A stretch of DNA of 64,000 nt from Heterobasidion occidentale (Eukaryota > Basidiomycota > Agaricomycetes > Russulales > Bondarzewiaceae), in contig JBCAQO010000011.1 of assembly GCA_039111635.1 (NCBI GenBank), positions 1,612,001 through 1,676,000 on the forward strand. Direction: 5' to 3'. A program made the position numbers and the translations under genes. How positions within the stretch are numbered: the first letter of the stretch is position 1; every line of letters starts with the position of its first letter. Below the pieces are notes generated by a model. That model made no database searches. It saw nothing but the letters and a program-made list of their open reading frames with translations, and was not told where the DNA came from. Shown one piece after another: positions 36,648 through 48,745 of the stretch.

Positions 36648-38816
36648 CTAGAGCACGGTCGACCGCACGAGATTCGCAGCCGCCAATGATCTGGGCTCAA
36701 TACGACACTCAAACGGAAGAGGAAACCTAGAAAATTAAGAAGAAAATGTTGCGTAAACCGCCTTGGAGACCATGTCAGGTGCGCAGAACCGCTCACGTCG
36801 CCATTCCCGCCGTATACTCGTCAGAGACTTCGATTTCATTCCCGTCTTCATCGACGGCCTTGCTGATGGTGAACGTGGCGAGCACGGAAGCAATCATCGC
36901 CCACAGCGACGAGTACGCCATGAATCGGCCCGGACATACTCGTCGGCCGAAGCCAAACGCAAAGTCAGGGGAGGTGCCGTTCGCGTCTAGAAAGTGTCCG
37001 GGATCGAAGCGGTCTGGGTTTGGGAAGACACTTTCGTCGTGCATAATTGCCCTGGCATCACGACCTAGATCAGACTAGAGACAGGTAGAAAGACAGGGGA
37101 AGAACGAACCAGGTGTTCCCAATGACGAGAGACCCGGCGGGAATGTAGTATCCCTTATATTCATCGTCTGATGAGGCACGATGAGGAATTGCTAAGGACG
37201 AATATCGTCAGGCACGGCCCCACACTATTCCTCAAGAACTCACCCAGGGGCAAAACTGGGCGCCATCGCAAAACTTCCTTTACGAGAGCCCCAACGTACG
37301 GCAACGAGGCTTCGCCAGAAAATTCAGGTAATCGTTCGTTACCAACGACGGTATCGATTTCTTTCTGTGCTTTGGCCTGAGCATCTGGATTCAGGACCAT
37401 AGCCAGGAAGAAAGATGACAGAGCGGAGACTGTCTATCAACATCCTCCTTAACAAAGGCACTGGGATCATATGATTACGACTCACAGTGTCCACCCCCCC
37501 TGAGTCGCAATCAGTGTCAGGGAAACATCGAAGAGTGACAGGGAGAGACTTACCGAGATACATGGACGCTGTTGTCTGCTTAATTATATCTTCCGGAACA
37601 CCTTTGCTTTCAAGTTCGAAAGCCATCGATGACGCTACAGAGGGAGGTGCCGTGCCATCTCTCTATAATTGTACAAGAACGTTGTCAGTAGCAATCAACG
37701 TACAGAGATATGGTACCTACCACTGTCTCCTTCATCTTGCGATACGGAACGTCCATCATAGCTTCGACGAATGGCCTCCACCTAGTCGCTTCCCGCTTGA
37801 TGCCTGCGCCCGGAAACCACGCTGGAAGCCTAGACACTACAGGACAGCGATACTCAATCGCGACAACGTACTTTGAAGAAGAGCGAGCTCACGAATTGGA
37901 AACAAATCGAGAAGGACGGCGTGCGGTGTGCTGCCAATGAGCATGGCGTCGAGTGTCTTCTCCGCGATGATAACATAATCATCACCCGTATCCCCTATTG
38001 ATCTCATGTTGGAGCCGTACGCGATCTCGAGGATGAGATCTACCGCCACGCTGTGAGACAGAGGTGAGATTGCAGTGAGATAGCCGAGAGAGAGATCGTC
38101 CATGATGCGCTCGCTTACTGTCGCACGTGTTCGACGAAGGCTTGCGGAGTATCTAGAAGACGACGCAGGAGCTCGTGTGATGCTTGTAGCTCGAGACGAT
38201 GGTAGCGCAGAGATGCAGTCGAGTTGAAGCAACTGTGGAACGCCTTCCTCGTGCTCCTCCATTTCCGACCGTATGGCATGAAGCCCAGCGCCCAACGAAA
38301 GCCGAGCCTGAGGATCGTAAGCGACAGACATTAGTAGAACGTTTACAACACCGAGCCCGATCTAGCATTACATCTTATTTAGTACAAGAAAGGAAGGCCT
38401 GTGATGCCAAGCACGTCAATAGCCATTCTCAAAGAAGATGCACATGATTGAACCTGTCAGAATACAACAAGGACCTCTTCTCGAAGATTTCGCGTGCTGC
38501 CTTTGCTGAGTTTACGACGATGGCATGCATCCCAAGTACATCAAGGTGAACTATCTCAGAGCCTGAACAGTGAGAGTTGAGATCCTTCAAATGATGGATT
38601 TGAGATCGTTGACTCACCGAACTCTCTCGTCCAATCCCGGTATACAGACGCATCGTGGCCTCTAGGTAGGTTGAACAGATTACCTATGAATGGGAGGCGC
38701 TTGGGACCAGGAGGAAAAGGAAGGGAACTGTAGGGGCGCTTTCCCTTTCGCTGGAGCCAGAAATGTGGGAGCAAAGATACCAGAAGGACAGCTATAGTCA
38801 ACCACAAGGTCGACAT
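36648..38816 (-). CDS. Cytochrome P450 monooxygenase, intact copy
   Basis: A membrane-anchored microsomal fungal P450 of the group I type related to CYP64-like enzymes. The start at 38816 gives an N-terminal anchor (MSTLWLTIAVLLVSLLPHFW), a basic stretch, and the hinge PFPPGPKRLPFIGNLFNLPR. Next exons carry EIVHLDVLGMHAIVVNSAKA, GFMPYGRKWRSTRKAFH (C-helix WxxxR), ELLRRLLDTPQAFVEHVRQ, LILEIAYGSNMRSIGD and RLPAWFPGAGIKREATRW. The I-helix region is split by an intron (MYLG, then GVDT). It is followed by VGNERLPEFSG, LVKEVLRWRPVLPLG (ExxR), then FPNPDRFDPGHFL and the haem-Cys loop FGFGRRVCPGR. The final exon reads FPLPFECRIEPRS and stops at 36648-36650. All exons join in frame. The substrate is unknown. 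It lies beside the GMC gene on the same strand and diverges from the DUF6534 gene. Confidence 0.92.
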
Positions 38817-39851
38817 GCAGCGCGGTAAGGTTGGGAGAGACGTGACGGGTGCAGGCTCTGAACGTTTATGATTCTCTTTATGAGATACACGAGTCGGTGA
38901 GGACACTGGTACGCATACGTTGATTGGACCCCCAGATGTCCCGAGACGGCCATTTTTAGTCTTCGCAAACTCTGCGCCATAGTAGTAAAAGAATGCCTTG
39001 AGCCGGTGCTGTTTGAATACAATAGCGATAGAGTCACTGGAAACACGAGGAGTTAACGTCGAAAGAAAAGTTCCATCAGATAAAGGCGCTCACCTGTGCT
39101 TCAGCTGCGTCGAATTGAAGGACGACAGCATGGCCCACCAAACCCAGCAGGCGCTGTATCATGATTGACACAGGGATCAGGATGCAGAACAATCGACGAC
39201 GATGTCGTAAGCGGAGTGTGAAAAGCGAATAATATAAAACTCCGACGTCTAGCAGCCAATCGAGTTCAGCTCCGATATATCCTCCTGCTTTTTCAAATCT
39301 CCTCCGAAAACGCGTCAAGTCACTGAGGTCTCTCTCGAAATCCCATCGGTATCTATCTGTTTGACCGAGAACATCACGCTCACAATCACGCCTTCTCCGG
39401 TAGCCACTCCAGACATCCACGGACTTCGCAGAGTCATCAGGCCAACGTCAGACTATTCTAATTGCGGTAGACGCTCTCACCCTTTCCCACCAATGGAGAC
39501 GAAGAAGAGCCTGTGTGCGCGTGTATGCGAAGCTCACAGGATGAAGCAACGCCAGCGGGCTCTCCCGAAAGTCTCCTTTGAAACGTCGGATTCGTCCAGT
39601 TGATCACTTTTTCTTCTTGCCCATCATGATCTAACGGTTCACGACCGTGCGCTAGTGATCTTGGCTACAAAGTTCTAACTTTGTCTCGTTCCTGACCGAA
39701 CCTTTGGAGCAACAACCACCAGAGCGTATTTAGCGTGGTGCGGTCTCCCCCAGCCAGGAACGCTCCGTTCTCTTTCGTCGCCCACAGTTCTTTTCCGCCT
39801 TCCTATCCGCGAATCCCATCAAGCAGCCAATCCTGTTGTGAGTTGCGAGGT
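38817..39851. promoter_or_regulatory. Divergent promoter region of P450 and DUF6534 genes
   Basis: About 1 kb lies between the divergent starts of two apparently intact genes, so it probably serves both. It is copied in both other segments (arm A and unit 2). No specific binding site was identified. Confidence 0.5.
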
Positions 39852-41496
39852 ATGGCCGATGCTACCACACCTAACTTTGCGAGGACAATGTAAGCGCGCC
39901 TGTTCAGACTGTCGCCTCTTGACGACGGTCTACTAGCCAAGGGCCAATGCTCCTCGGAACGTTCTTCAATCTGATCCTATACGGTATCTTCCTCGCGCAG
40001 ACTTTGTGTACTTCCAAACCTACAAACGGTCAGTCGTCTGCGACTGCACATCAAGGGGGCCGATGTTAACTTCGTATATCTTAACAGTGATCGTATGTGG
40101 ATCAAGATTGTGGTGCGGCACCTACATTTGCCAAGACGGACCAGCCGATAATAGATCTTTCTGCTCAGGTTGCCCTGCTCATCGTGGTAGAAACGTCCAA
40201 CTCTGTCCTGCCAATATCGTACAGCTATGACCGTCTCGTCAACAATTTTGGTACGTCCACGTGTTCTCGCATGATTCGGATCGATTGACCGCAAGTGGAC
40301 TCGTAGGAAACATGCCGGCGGCAGGCGTCTCCACTTGGTGTAAGTTCCCGTTGAGTCCATATGGAAGTTTTCTGATGTCGATGTTTCACCGGTTCAGTGA
40401 ACACCATGAGTGAGTTTGAGTTCTCAAGCTGTAAGCTTCCTTCTCGCTCACGGAGTCCTTTTCAACGCAGATCCCATGACTATCGTGAGTTTCTCATACG
40501 GCAAAACAGAATTAGACTCATCATCACGGAAGGGTATCATCGCGACCATGGTCCAACTATTCTACGCTTGGAGAGTGAATGTTCTTACGGGTAGAAGGTG
40601 GTGGATGATTGCGGTGATCGTCCCATCCATTATATCTTGCAGTAAGTACCGAAAAAGCAATCGTCCACGTCCGCTTGAGCCTACACACGATGTTCAGCTG
40701 GGGCCACTGTATTGTCCATCGTCAACCTCGTCGATCAGTCGTCGATCACAGCAGTCGCCCGCTATCGTCCCATCGTGATTGTCTGGTTGGCATCTTCCGC
40801 ACTGACTGATACGATCATCAGTGTTATTCTGGTTTCCTATCTAGTAGGTCTTCACATCGGTGCCGTCTGTGAACATCGCTGATGGGTTTTTTTACAGCGG
40901 AACCGGCGAACCGGATTCTCGTCAACGGATGACACCGTCAACAAAATCATCCGCCGTGAGTATCTTTTCATCTTGCCGGTCTTACTTAATCCTGACGTTT
41001 GATCACCGTCTCATGCTCCCAGTCACCGTCCAGACAGGTCTACTCACCTCTGTATTCGCTATCTTGGATCTAACCCTGTATCTTTCCCTCGTACGTTCTT
41101 GTTCTTGGATCGAGAAACTTACCTCACGACAATCCAACACCCTTACTTCAGCAAACTGCGCAGTGAGCACATCCACGTCTCCATTCATACCTCCTGATAA
41201 TCACTGACATACACTGTATCAGTCACGTTATGATCAACCTTCCGCTCGCCAAGCTCTATACCAATTCCTTGATGTCCAGCCTCAACTCCCGTCAGGGGTG
41301 GCAGTATGATTCAAGCAATGGCAGCATCATCGGCAGCTCTCAATTCAAATCTACCTCGAAGAGGAAGACCGTACGCGTTTATGAGGCTCAGCATCGTTCC
41401 CACGCTTATGATGTTGCCTATGCAGCAGCCAAACGATTTATCATTTTCAGCACCATCACAGATGCGCACAGAGGCAAGCCCAGACGATATCACTGA
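39852..41496 (+). CDS. DUF6534 multi-pass membrane protein, intact copy
   Basis: A basidiomycete family of seven-helix-like membrane proteins with a C-terminal DUF6534 domain; function unknown. Exon 1 (39852) reads MADATTPNFART. After an intron comes GPMLLGTFFNLILYGIFLAQ, then FQTYKR. DRMWIKI and VALLIVVETSNSVL with SYSYDRLVNNFG follow. NADPMTI, GIIATMVQLFYAWRVNVLTG and RRWWMIAVIVPSIIS continue in frame, then VLSIVNLVDQSSITAVARYR, PIVIVWLASSALTDTIISVI and the C-terminal INLPLAKLYTNSLMSSLNSR. All these segments read in frame with small introns, unlike the two other copies. The last residues depend on frame: stop at 41496, or at 41509 if read as in the other copies. It shares an upstream region with the divergent P450. 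Confidence 0.85.
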
Positions 41497-41509
41497 AATC
41501 ACTGAATAG

Positions 41510-42215
41510 ACTATTGATATCAACTGCTATAGGTTTTCATCGATATAGAGGCCGAATCTCATGAGATGAGCGGGAGGGCAGACGTCAAACCTCGCGTGGA
41601 AAGCTTCAGTGATCAGACAGAACGCAGTGATTCGCTCAAAACACCCCAAGGACTGTGAAAGACCCGTGTTGCAGCCACGTGTGTGACCCCTATTTGACAT
41701 CCAGAGACCATATTATATGCGTACGAGTTGTACGTTGCTTGTAATTGAATTTTTTGGAGCTAATAATGAGGCTGGAAGAAATGAATAGATAACCCGAAAG
41801 AACGTTCACCTTGTAGCACGGCTTTTCAGTGGGAGTGGAGAAGAACCAAGACGGTCCGATGTGTATGTGCGAATTTAATAACTTCGATACAGCAGAAATG
41901 AACCGCAGCTAGGGTGCAAACAAACACTGAGACATTCTCAGTACTTCCGTATTCCACCACACTCTTGACTCGTTCAACCGACACTGAATCTTCGAGGCGT
42001 GCCCACGGAAGTGATGCCACGCAGAATAGGTTCTCTATAATAGGCGCATCCTTTTTCTCTCAATCACATTTTTTTGCGACGACCAGCAGTAGACAAAGGC
42101 GCGGAGAAAACTCCGACACATATGCCTTCATTTCAAGAAATCGTTGTTAGTCGCCATTTCGTCTTTGGCACTGCATGTACATGGATTGATATGATCTGTC
42201 TAACGTATACGATCC
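41510..42215. other. Intergenic, where the two units stop matching
   Basis: Similarity to unit 2 stops abruptly near 41639 (CGCTCAA, then AACACCCC here and GGTGCCAA in unit 2). From there to the Z' stop I see no gene. This marks the left border of the diverged central block. Confidence 0.6.
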
Positions 42216-44560
42216 TTACGCGTCAACGTTTGAATCTCCACTGGGATTGCCGTCTTCCTTTCCTTCTCTAGATGTGTCACCGCTCCCTGACTCTCCTTCG
42301 CTGTCCTCTTTATAACTTTTACTGACTTTCCTGGTTTTCGGGGCCTCATACCCCTCCGGCACGTTGTCCTTGCTCGTGGAGATGTAGTCGCCGTGTTCGT
42401 CCAGCTTTTTGGCCTTCTTGGCCTTCGAGGTAGATCCCCTGCTCCTTCCCACTCCTTGGCCCGTAGAACCCTCCGCAGATTCTCCCCCATCTCGCTGGGT
42501 TGTTTTCCTGTTGAAATCCTTCTCCGCCTCCTCTTCATCCTCTTTAATAGCTCCGAGCTCGATGTGCTCTCTCGACGAGCGCGATCGTGAAGTCTGCTTG
42601 CCCTTTGATCGTGAAGAACCTCCCGTCCCCTCCTCACTCGGAATGACTTTCTCGGCCTTCGAGGACGTAGCTTTCGTTGATGGCTCTTTGCGATCATTTT
42701 GAGATTTCTTCTCTCGATTCTGTTTCCTTGCCTCCGCCTGTGTCTGCTTCTTTGCTTTGTCCTCCGCGTTCGTTTCCCTGGCCACCCTTATGAATTGTTC
42801 CGGGAAAAGCAATTGATCAGGACCTCCTGAGGTTTGAGCTAGGAAGTGGGAATGCTTTCGCATCTCCAGCAAGGTCTTCACAGCATGAACACGGTCCTGT
42901 GCATCATAATGCAGAAACACTTCCTCGAAGCCAGTGTCCATCTCACAACAGTGAAATTCCCAATGAGGCTTCCCGTTCTCTACGAACAGTGCAGGGTGGA
43001 AGCTGTAAACCGTAAAGCCGGCGAAGTCGTATCCGATCCCATAACAGAACATCCATTCCGGGATCTTGTGATCGCACTTAGAATAGGACGCAGTTTTTGA
43101 TAAGCGTCTGACACGTACCGTCACCTTGGTCCATTCGGCCCATCCCACTTTCTCCCTCAGCCTCGCCTCGAGAGGCAACGAGTCCCAGCCCTCTATCTTT
43201 TCTCTCAAATAATCTTCTGAACCCGACTCTGCTAGCTCGCAGAGATGGCCTATGAAAATTTTGAGGGTCGGCTGGAATAAGAACGCCAGCTGAGCCGAGG
43301 CGCGATGCATTGGTGTGTTTTTTATCTTCCTTTTTGCATTCGCTTTGACATTGGGTTGGGTTGAATTGAGTTTCTCTTCTTCCACAGCGTGGTTTCCGAG
43401 CGTCCGCTTCGCTTCGGCACCAAGTATAACAGGTTGCAAAACGCTCAAATCGTCGTATTCTTGAAGGGATTTGCCATCGGCGCCGACAGGAGGCTTGAAA
43501 AGCATTTTTGTGCATATATCGGCAGAAGTAAAAGATCCAAAACACCCAAGGATCAGAGACAACCTGACGGATTGTCCTCTAATATCACCTCTTGTCAGTG
43601 TCGACAAATGAAAATGGCACTTTCGCACGCACGATAAAGTTTCACAATCTTTGAGCTCGAGATGGGGCGCAATGATTACACCAATGACACGTTCAACAGC
43701 AAGCTCCGAAGCAGCTCGAAATTTTCCGGGCCACAGCAGGGTATAGAGCATGTTGAACTCGATATATAGCTGCGGCTCTTTGACGTCTTCCTTTGGCATT
43801 GCGTCATCCCACAATTCGAGCGTGATCACGTCCAGACCCATAGCATCCTCTTCAGTCGCTGGATTATGGGTTTCGTTAATTTTGTCAATGCGAATGAGAT
43901 TCTTGCCGAGTTTCGTTTCCAGCATCGCGATGTGGGCCTTGAGTACGGCTCGTGTGACATTTTGGACCTCCATAACGTCTAAATCGGCGTCCGTCATATT
44001 CTGGAGGAAGATTTAGCGTACTATCAGGCGGGAGAGATCATATTACACACTGGCCAAGACTCAGAAATTACCAATGCCTTTTTGTTCACATCCTTCAAAA
44101 TCCGCTGCGATCGATCACGAACAGACGTGTAAGATGTGATATGTTCAGGTGCGTTTTCACCCTGCGCCACTGCGGAGGCCGAGTCTTTAAGATTGATGAA
44201 TTTCCAGCCATATTGGCTGGTGAGGTCTGACTGCCGCACGTTGCTGAATCGCGAAAAAATCTCAGAAATGACATTCTTGAATGGCTCAGAATTCCATACC
44301 TGGCGGTTATAACTGACTTGTTCCCTTCAGAAGTAGGTGCACGTGAAACGCGCCATAACACTCCGTGGGTTCGCTGCCACTCAATTACCCCAGACTGAAT
44401 GTTGATATGATCCCAATATTCATCCACCGCTTTATCCGCTCTCTCTTTCCGTGGGTAGCCATATTTTTCGGGATTTTCATAAGATTTCTCCCTAGTAGTA
44501 AAATCTGCGCTTTTTTTGTTGTCTTGGTCATAAATATTTGGCGTGCGCGGGGTCTCATGC
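42216..44560 (-). CDS. Z' gene, diverged paralogue of Z
   Basis: Family not recognised. The main frame, 43997 to 42216, is 593 codons. It opens MTDADLDVMEVQNVTRAVLK, then LELWDDAMPKEDVKEPQL, ASELAVERVIGVIIAPHLEL, CETLSC and LILGCFGSFTSADICTKM. The shared domain follows: LAFLFQPTLKIFIGHLCELA, PEWMFCYGIGYDFAGFTVYS, HWEFHCCEM and LEMRKHSHFLAQ. The tail of about 180 residues is charged, rich in Lys, Glu, Ser and Gly. A likely 54-nt intron near 43075-43130 (GTACGT to AAG) keeps the frame open if unspliced. Upstream exons matching Z read VDEYWDHINIQSGVIEWQR and RQSDLTSQYGWKFINLKDS; the first exon (near 44560) is uncertain. Alignment with Z is clear for the protein but not for the DNA. Confidence 0.75.
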
Positions 44561-44961
44561 GAAGATGTTCACTGAATATCATGATATCAACGCATTTACC
44601 AAATCATTCATGTTAGATTGCTCACTTTTCTAGCTCAGGTGTCGAAAGCATCAGCGAATGTCTTTGGATCAACTTGGTGATGGAGGATGAGAGCAGTGGG
44701 GACAGAGTCGTTGCATGTGGTATCGCTATCATAAGGATCTATAAAAGCCCGCATTCGTATCGATCCATCATGCGCTGAAATGTCAACGTGTCTCCGCAAA
44801 CTCAAGATTGATTCCTAGTCTAATTTATGTATTTTCAAGATCGCCGCGTAGCCTTTGAAGGACGAGAGATGAAGGTCAAAACAAGTCGCTTAGTATAGGG
44901 TTCTCGCGTCATAACAAAGATAGATTATTGTGATAGTTTTTACGAGTGAGGTATGCAAGCA

Positions 44962-46461
44962 TCAAACACGCTTTCCTAATGACCGAGAGACATCCTTGAA
45001 AATTTCGGCAAGCTCAGCAGTGTGGCGTTGGATTCTGAGAAACGTGTTAATCAGATGAACGCGATGCAATGAGTTGGTGCTGCCAATGGGCCACGGATAA
45101 TATGCCTCGTAGCAACAGAATCCCCACTCTACCCGTCCGGAGGATGTAACTTCATAGCGAGGGAAGAATGTGTAGATAATGCAATCGGTTTGGGAGTAAT
45201 TCATGCCGAAGAAAAAATATTTCTCCGGAACATGAGGTCTCGACCATGCCGGATCTTTCTTGCCGATGATCGGCTGAGACGACGCGTCAGTCTATTGCTT
45301 GCACAGCGTGGGCAATTACTTACATTCCACTCAGAGCGCCATTGATAATCATCGATTCGATATTTCTTCGTCAAGTGCATGACAAGCAATTGTAACGAAG
45401 GCTGGAAAGCTTTGGCTAGCTTTACGAGGCCCGGCCCTCTGTCTGGCATGAGCTCCGGTGGTCCTGGACGAACGTACGAGATCTCTGAGAGTTCGAATGC
45501 GTGAAGAGTGTCGACATGATGGGCGGCAAATAAGATCGGTACATATTCACCAGGCAGGCCATTGGGAAGGTTATTGCTAGACGGTTGACAGATGAAATCT
45601 AGGCATGTTGAAGAGCCATAGTCGGCAGAGTAAGATGGAAAGGTAATAGGGGTGGATCTAGAAACGGCTCAGTAAAGCCTTCTTGACAAACCAAAATGCA
45701 CATACAAACCTCAGTACTCTGCAACCTCGAATTTGATGACAGATAGCAGGTAATAGAGCATCGTAAAAGAGTATTGAATCAAGCGCGCTGTATCCAGTAA
45801 CACGACTATTTCCCTTGCACAAAATCTTGAAGATGGTGCACTCGACGCTATACAAAGTCATGTGCGGATCCCGCAACTCGTGCAGAGTTACGTTTGGCTT
45901 TGGATAAGGTATAGTCGCAAAATGGGACCTCGGTCTATACAATAGAACAGGGAATCTGGGCCACGCGCTGTACCCATTGTCTACATACTGGCACAGCGAC
46001 GTCTGTAACAGCACAATCGTAGGTTTCAGAGCCTCGTTTGAGACAGCGTTCTGTAAAATAAACCACATTATAATCTCTAATCTAGGAAAATTTATGTATA
46101 CTTGCTTTCCAATCCTCAGGGACCTCGAGAGGTTGTATTTCGTGTATGTCGTGTGATTGTATCACGTTGACTACGCTATTGATGCTTAGCCCAGCTCTTC
46201 CGTCATACCCAACCTGGCGTTTTCGTTCAAACAGCCAGCGGTGGGGACCATCTGCCAGGGGCCTAAAGCGTCTGTGTAATTAATTTTCGCGAATAGACGA
46301 AGACAAAATCGCTACGTACTGAAGTGTTGGTGGCACTTTATCCAGAGCACGAACGCTATTCGGCTTGATAGGGCTCATTCCATAGAGATGACGCCAGTCC
46401 TCGATATTCAAACAACAACGCGGTGTTTATTGGTTTGATGTTGGTTGATCGGGGCAGGCAT
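44962..46461 (-). CDS. Y' gene, diverged paralogue of Y
   Basis: Family not recognised. The likely start, 46461, reads MPAPINQHQTNKHRVV; then the frame must shift by one base to reach EDWRHLYGMSPIKPNSV, so the first exon may be broken. Later exons give PLADGPHRWLFERKRQVGYD, LQTSLCQYVDNGYSAWP, TLHELRDPHMTLYSVECTI and LPAICHQIRGCRVLR. NGLPGEYVPILFAAHHVDTL, LAKAFQPSLQLLVMHLTKKY, GMNYSQTDCIIYTFFPRYE, VEWGFCCYEAY and RVHLINTFLRIQRHTAELA follow in the order seen in Y. It has the same strand and order as Z', about 400 bases upstream of it. Confidence 0.7.
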
Positions 46462-46668
46462 CGCAGCTGATGGGGGTGGGATGGAGAGGTTGGGCCAGTG
46501 TTGGGCCAATCTGTGGCCGTGACCTTGAAGCTGTGACAAAGTCACAAATAATCACATATGGCTGATCGTCAGCATTAGAGCTGTGACAGAGGTTCCACAG
46601 AGTCACATCGTCCTGTTGAGAACTTGAGACCGAACCAGAATCATTCCTCCTCTTGACGAGTGTCGAGC
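46462..46668. promoter_or_regulatory. Divergent promoter between Y' and X'
   Basis: Only about 207 bases separate the start codons of Y' (minus) and X' (plus). In arms A and B the X and Y genes instead lie head to tail, so this shared upstream region exists only because X' is inverted. Near 46520-46575 there is a pair of TGTGACAAAGTCAC / AATCACATATG-type elements of unknown meaning. Confidence 0.4.
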
Positions 46669-48647
46669 ATGGCAGCTGCTTTTGGAGATATTCATGCACC
46701 GTATCAAGCCAGCTTAGAAGGGTTGTGCTCGCGAGCTGGGGCAGCTCGGTTCGGTATCAACGAATCGTATTTCTTTTCCCCGGTGGCCCATCCTCTTGAA
46801 CTAATGATACCATGTCCTTGTTTTCTGAATAGAGGGTGGACATATGTTGAAGGATCTGACCTATTGGATTCGGATATTGCGGCTGCATGCTCGAATCAAC
46901 TCGAATTCATCTCAAAATTCAAAAAGCATTGGGCATCTGCCTTGCCCCACACGCTAGGCATACCGGAGAAATGGAAGGTATGTCGCGATGTAAAAAAGGT
47001 GTTTTGCGGACCAAGTGACGTTTTTGGAAGCCAATTGGAAAGCGCACCGCGTGGAACCTGCAGGAATGGCTGCACTCAACCGCTTTAATGCCTTGGTTGG
47101 AATCTATCGATACACACATAACCTGGCTTTCAGAAGGGCAAATTACGTCTGCTCACGACGATCTTTCGTCGTTTGCTCCCGACTTTCTGCTCCGTGCCCC
47201 TCTATCGGCTATTCGTCGAGGTGAAGGAGACTCACCGTTATCCAAGAATTCTTTGTACGCTTTTCCATTCTTCCTCGAGATCATCACATACCCAGGAGAC
47301 GAGGATAATGCTGCATTTGCAATTCAAAGTTTTTTTCTTACAACTCCAGGCTGCGTGCTAGTTCCGTGAGTTTTTCCTTATACAAATTTTGTCTCGACTC
47401 ATCATGTACAGTAAGCTCCAGCTGGACTTCCCACCGCCGCTTCAGGGAACCAGCGGACCCTCATTCGAAGCATTTGGGCTTCTAATGGATTCTTTCAATC
47501 CGTCTCCTTCCCCTGCAGAACTCATGAAGGCGAACCTTCTCGAGCCTGCACTTCTCGTAGGAATGAAGGGCCTTCTCTGTGGCCTTCGCACATATCTTCT
47601 CGTCCAACGTCTTCCACAATCCCTCCGACGTCGATGAATCAGAAAATTCGTGATCTCTCTCAGATCATACAATCGAGCTTGGACACGCATCTTCTGAACT
47701 GGTGTCTTCGTTGCGAGCAAGATGTTCAAACCAAAGTTCCTCTCCCGTTTGTTTCTTCTTCCTCCCTACCCCCATGCTTCATGATATTTGGAATACTGTA
47801 CGATGCCGATGGTCTGGTCATCGTTGCTCACATTCCATATCCAACTGCGTCTCCAGCTATGGCGACTACGTCCGATTGCACCCCGTCCTATGCGTATCTT
47901 TCATGTATAGTCGATCGCATACCTATGACCGGCGCGGATCGACCTAGCTCACTGGATCCAAGCGGAGACTCTCCGATTCTTAGCAATCTCAGGGCTGCTT
48001 TGGCTCTCTTCGCACTTCAAAGACATGCCTTCATGATGCTTACGCTATGGGAAAGGGTTGAATGGCCCACTGCTATCATCGATTTTCTCACTGCCCCCAG
48101 TGAGAGTGGAGAAAGCGAAGACGGGAGTGGAAGCCAGGATTATGATTACAGTGAAGATCACGACAACGGCACTGACGGCAGGAGCGACGAGGAAGAAGAA
48201 GACGACAGATCACGCAACAACGCGGATATCGACCACGACCACGACCACGACCATCATGATCACGACGATGGCGATTTCAGTGAGAAAAATAGCGAGAGTA
48301 ACCAAGGCGAGGCCCGCAACGACTATGTTGGCGACGAGGATGGAAGCAGAGAAAGCGAAGACGGGAGTGGAAGCCAGGACTATGGGTACGATGAAGATAA
48401 CAGAAATAGCACTGACGGCAGGAACGACGAGGAAGAAGAAGACGACAGATCACGCAACAACGCGGATCTTGACCACGACCGCGACCACAACCATGATGAC
48501 GATGACGATGGCGATCCGAGGGAGAACGATAGCGAGAGTAACAAAGGCAGGGCCCGCGATGACTATGTTAGCGACGAGGATGGAAACAAACGGGCAAGTG
48601 ATGCGCACGCACAACAGGACAGGGAGACCCGACCCAGCGATCGACAA

Positions 48648-48745
<98 letters not shown>

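Noticed and set aside
41826..42150. Short frames between DUF6534 and Z' on both strands
   Set aside because: Under 80 codons, no motifs, no similarity to the matching place in unit 2.
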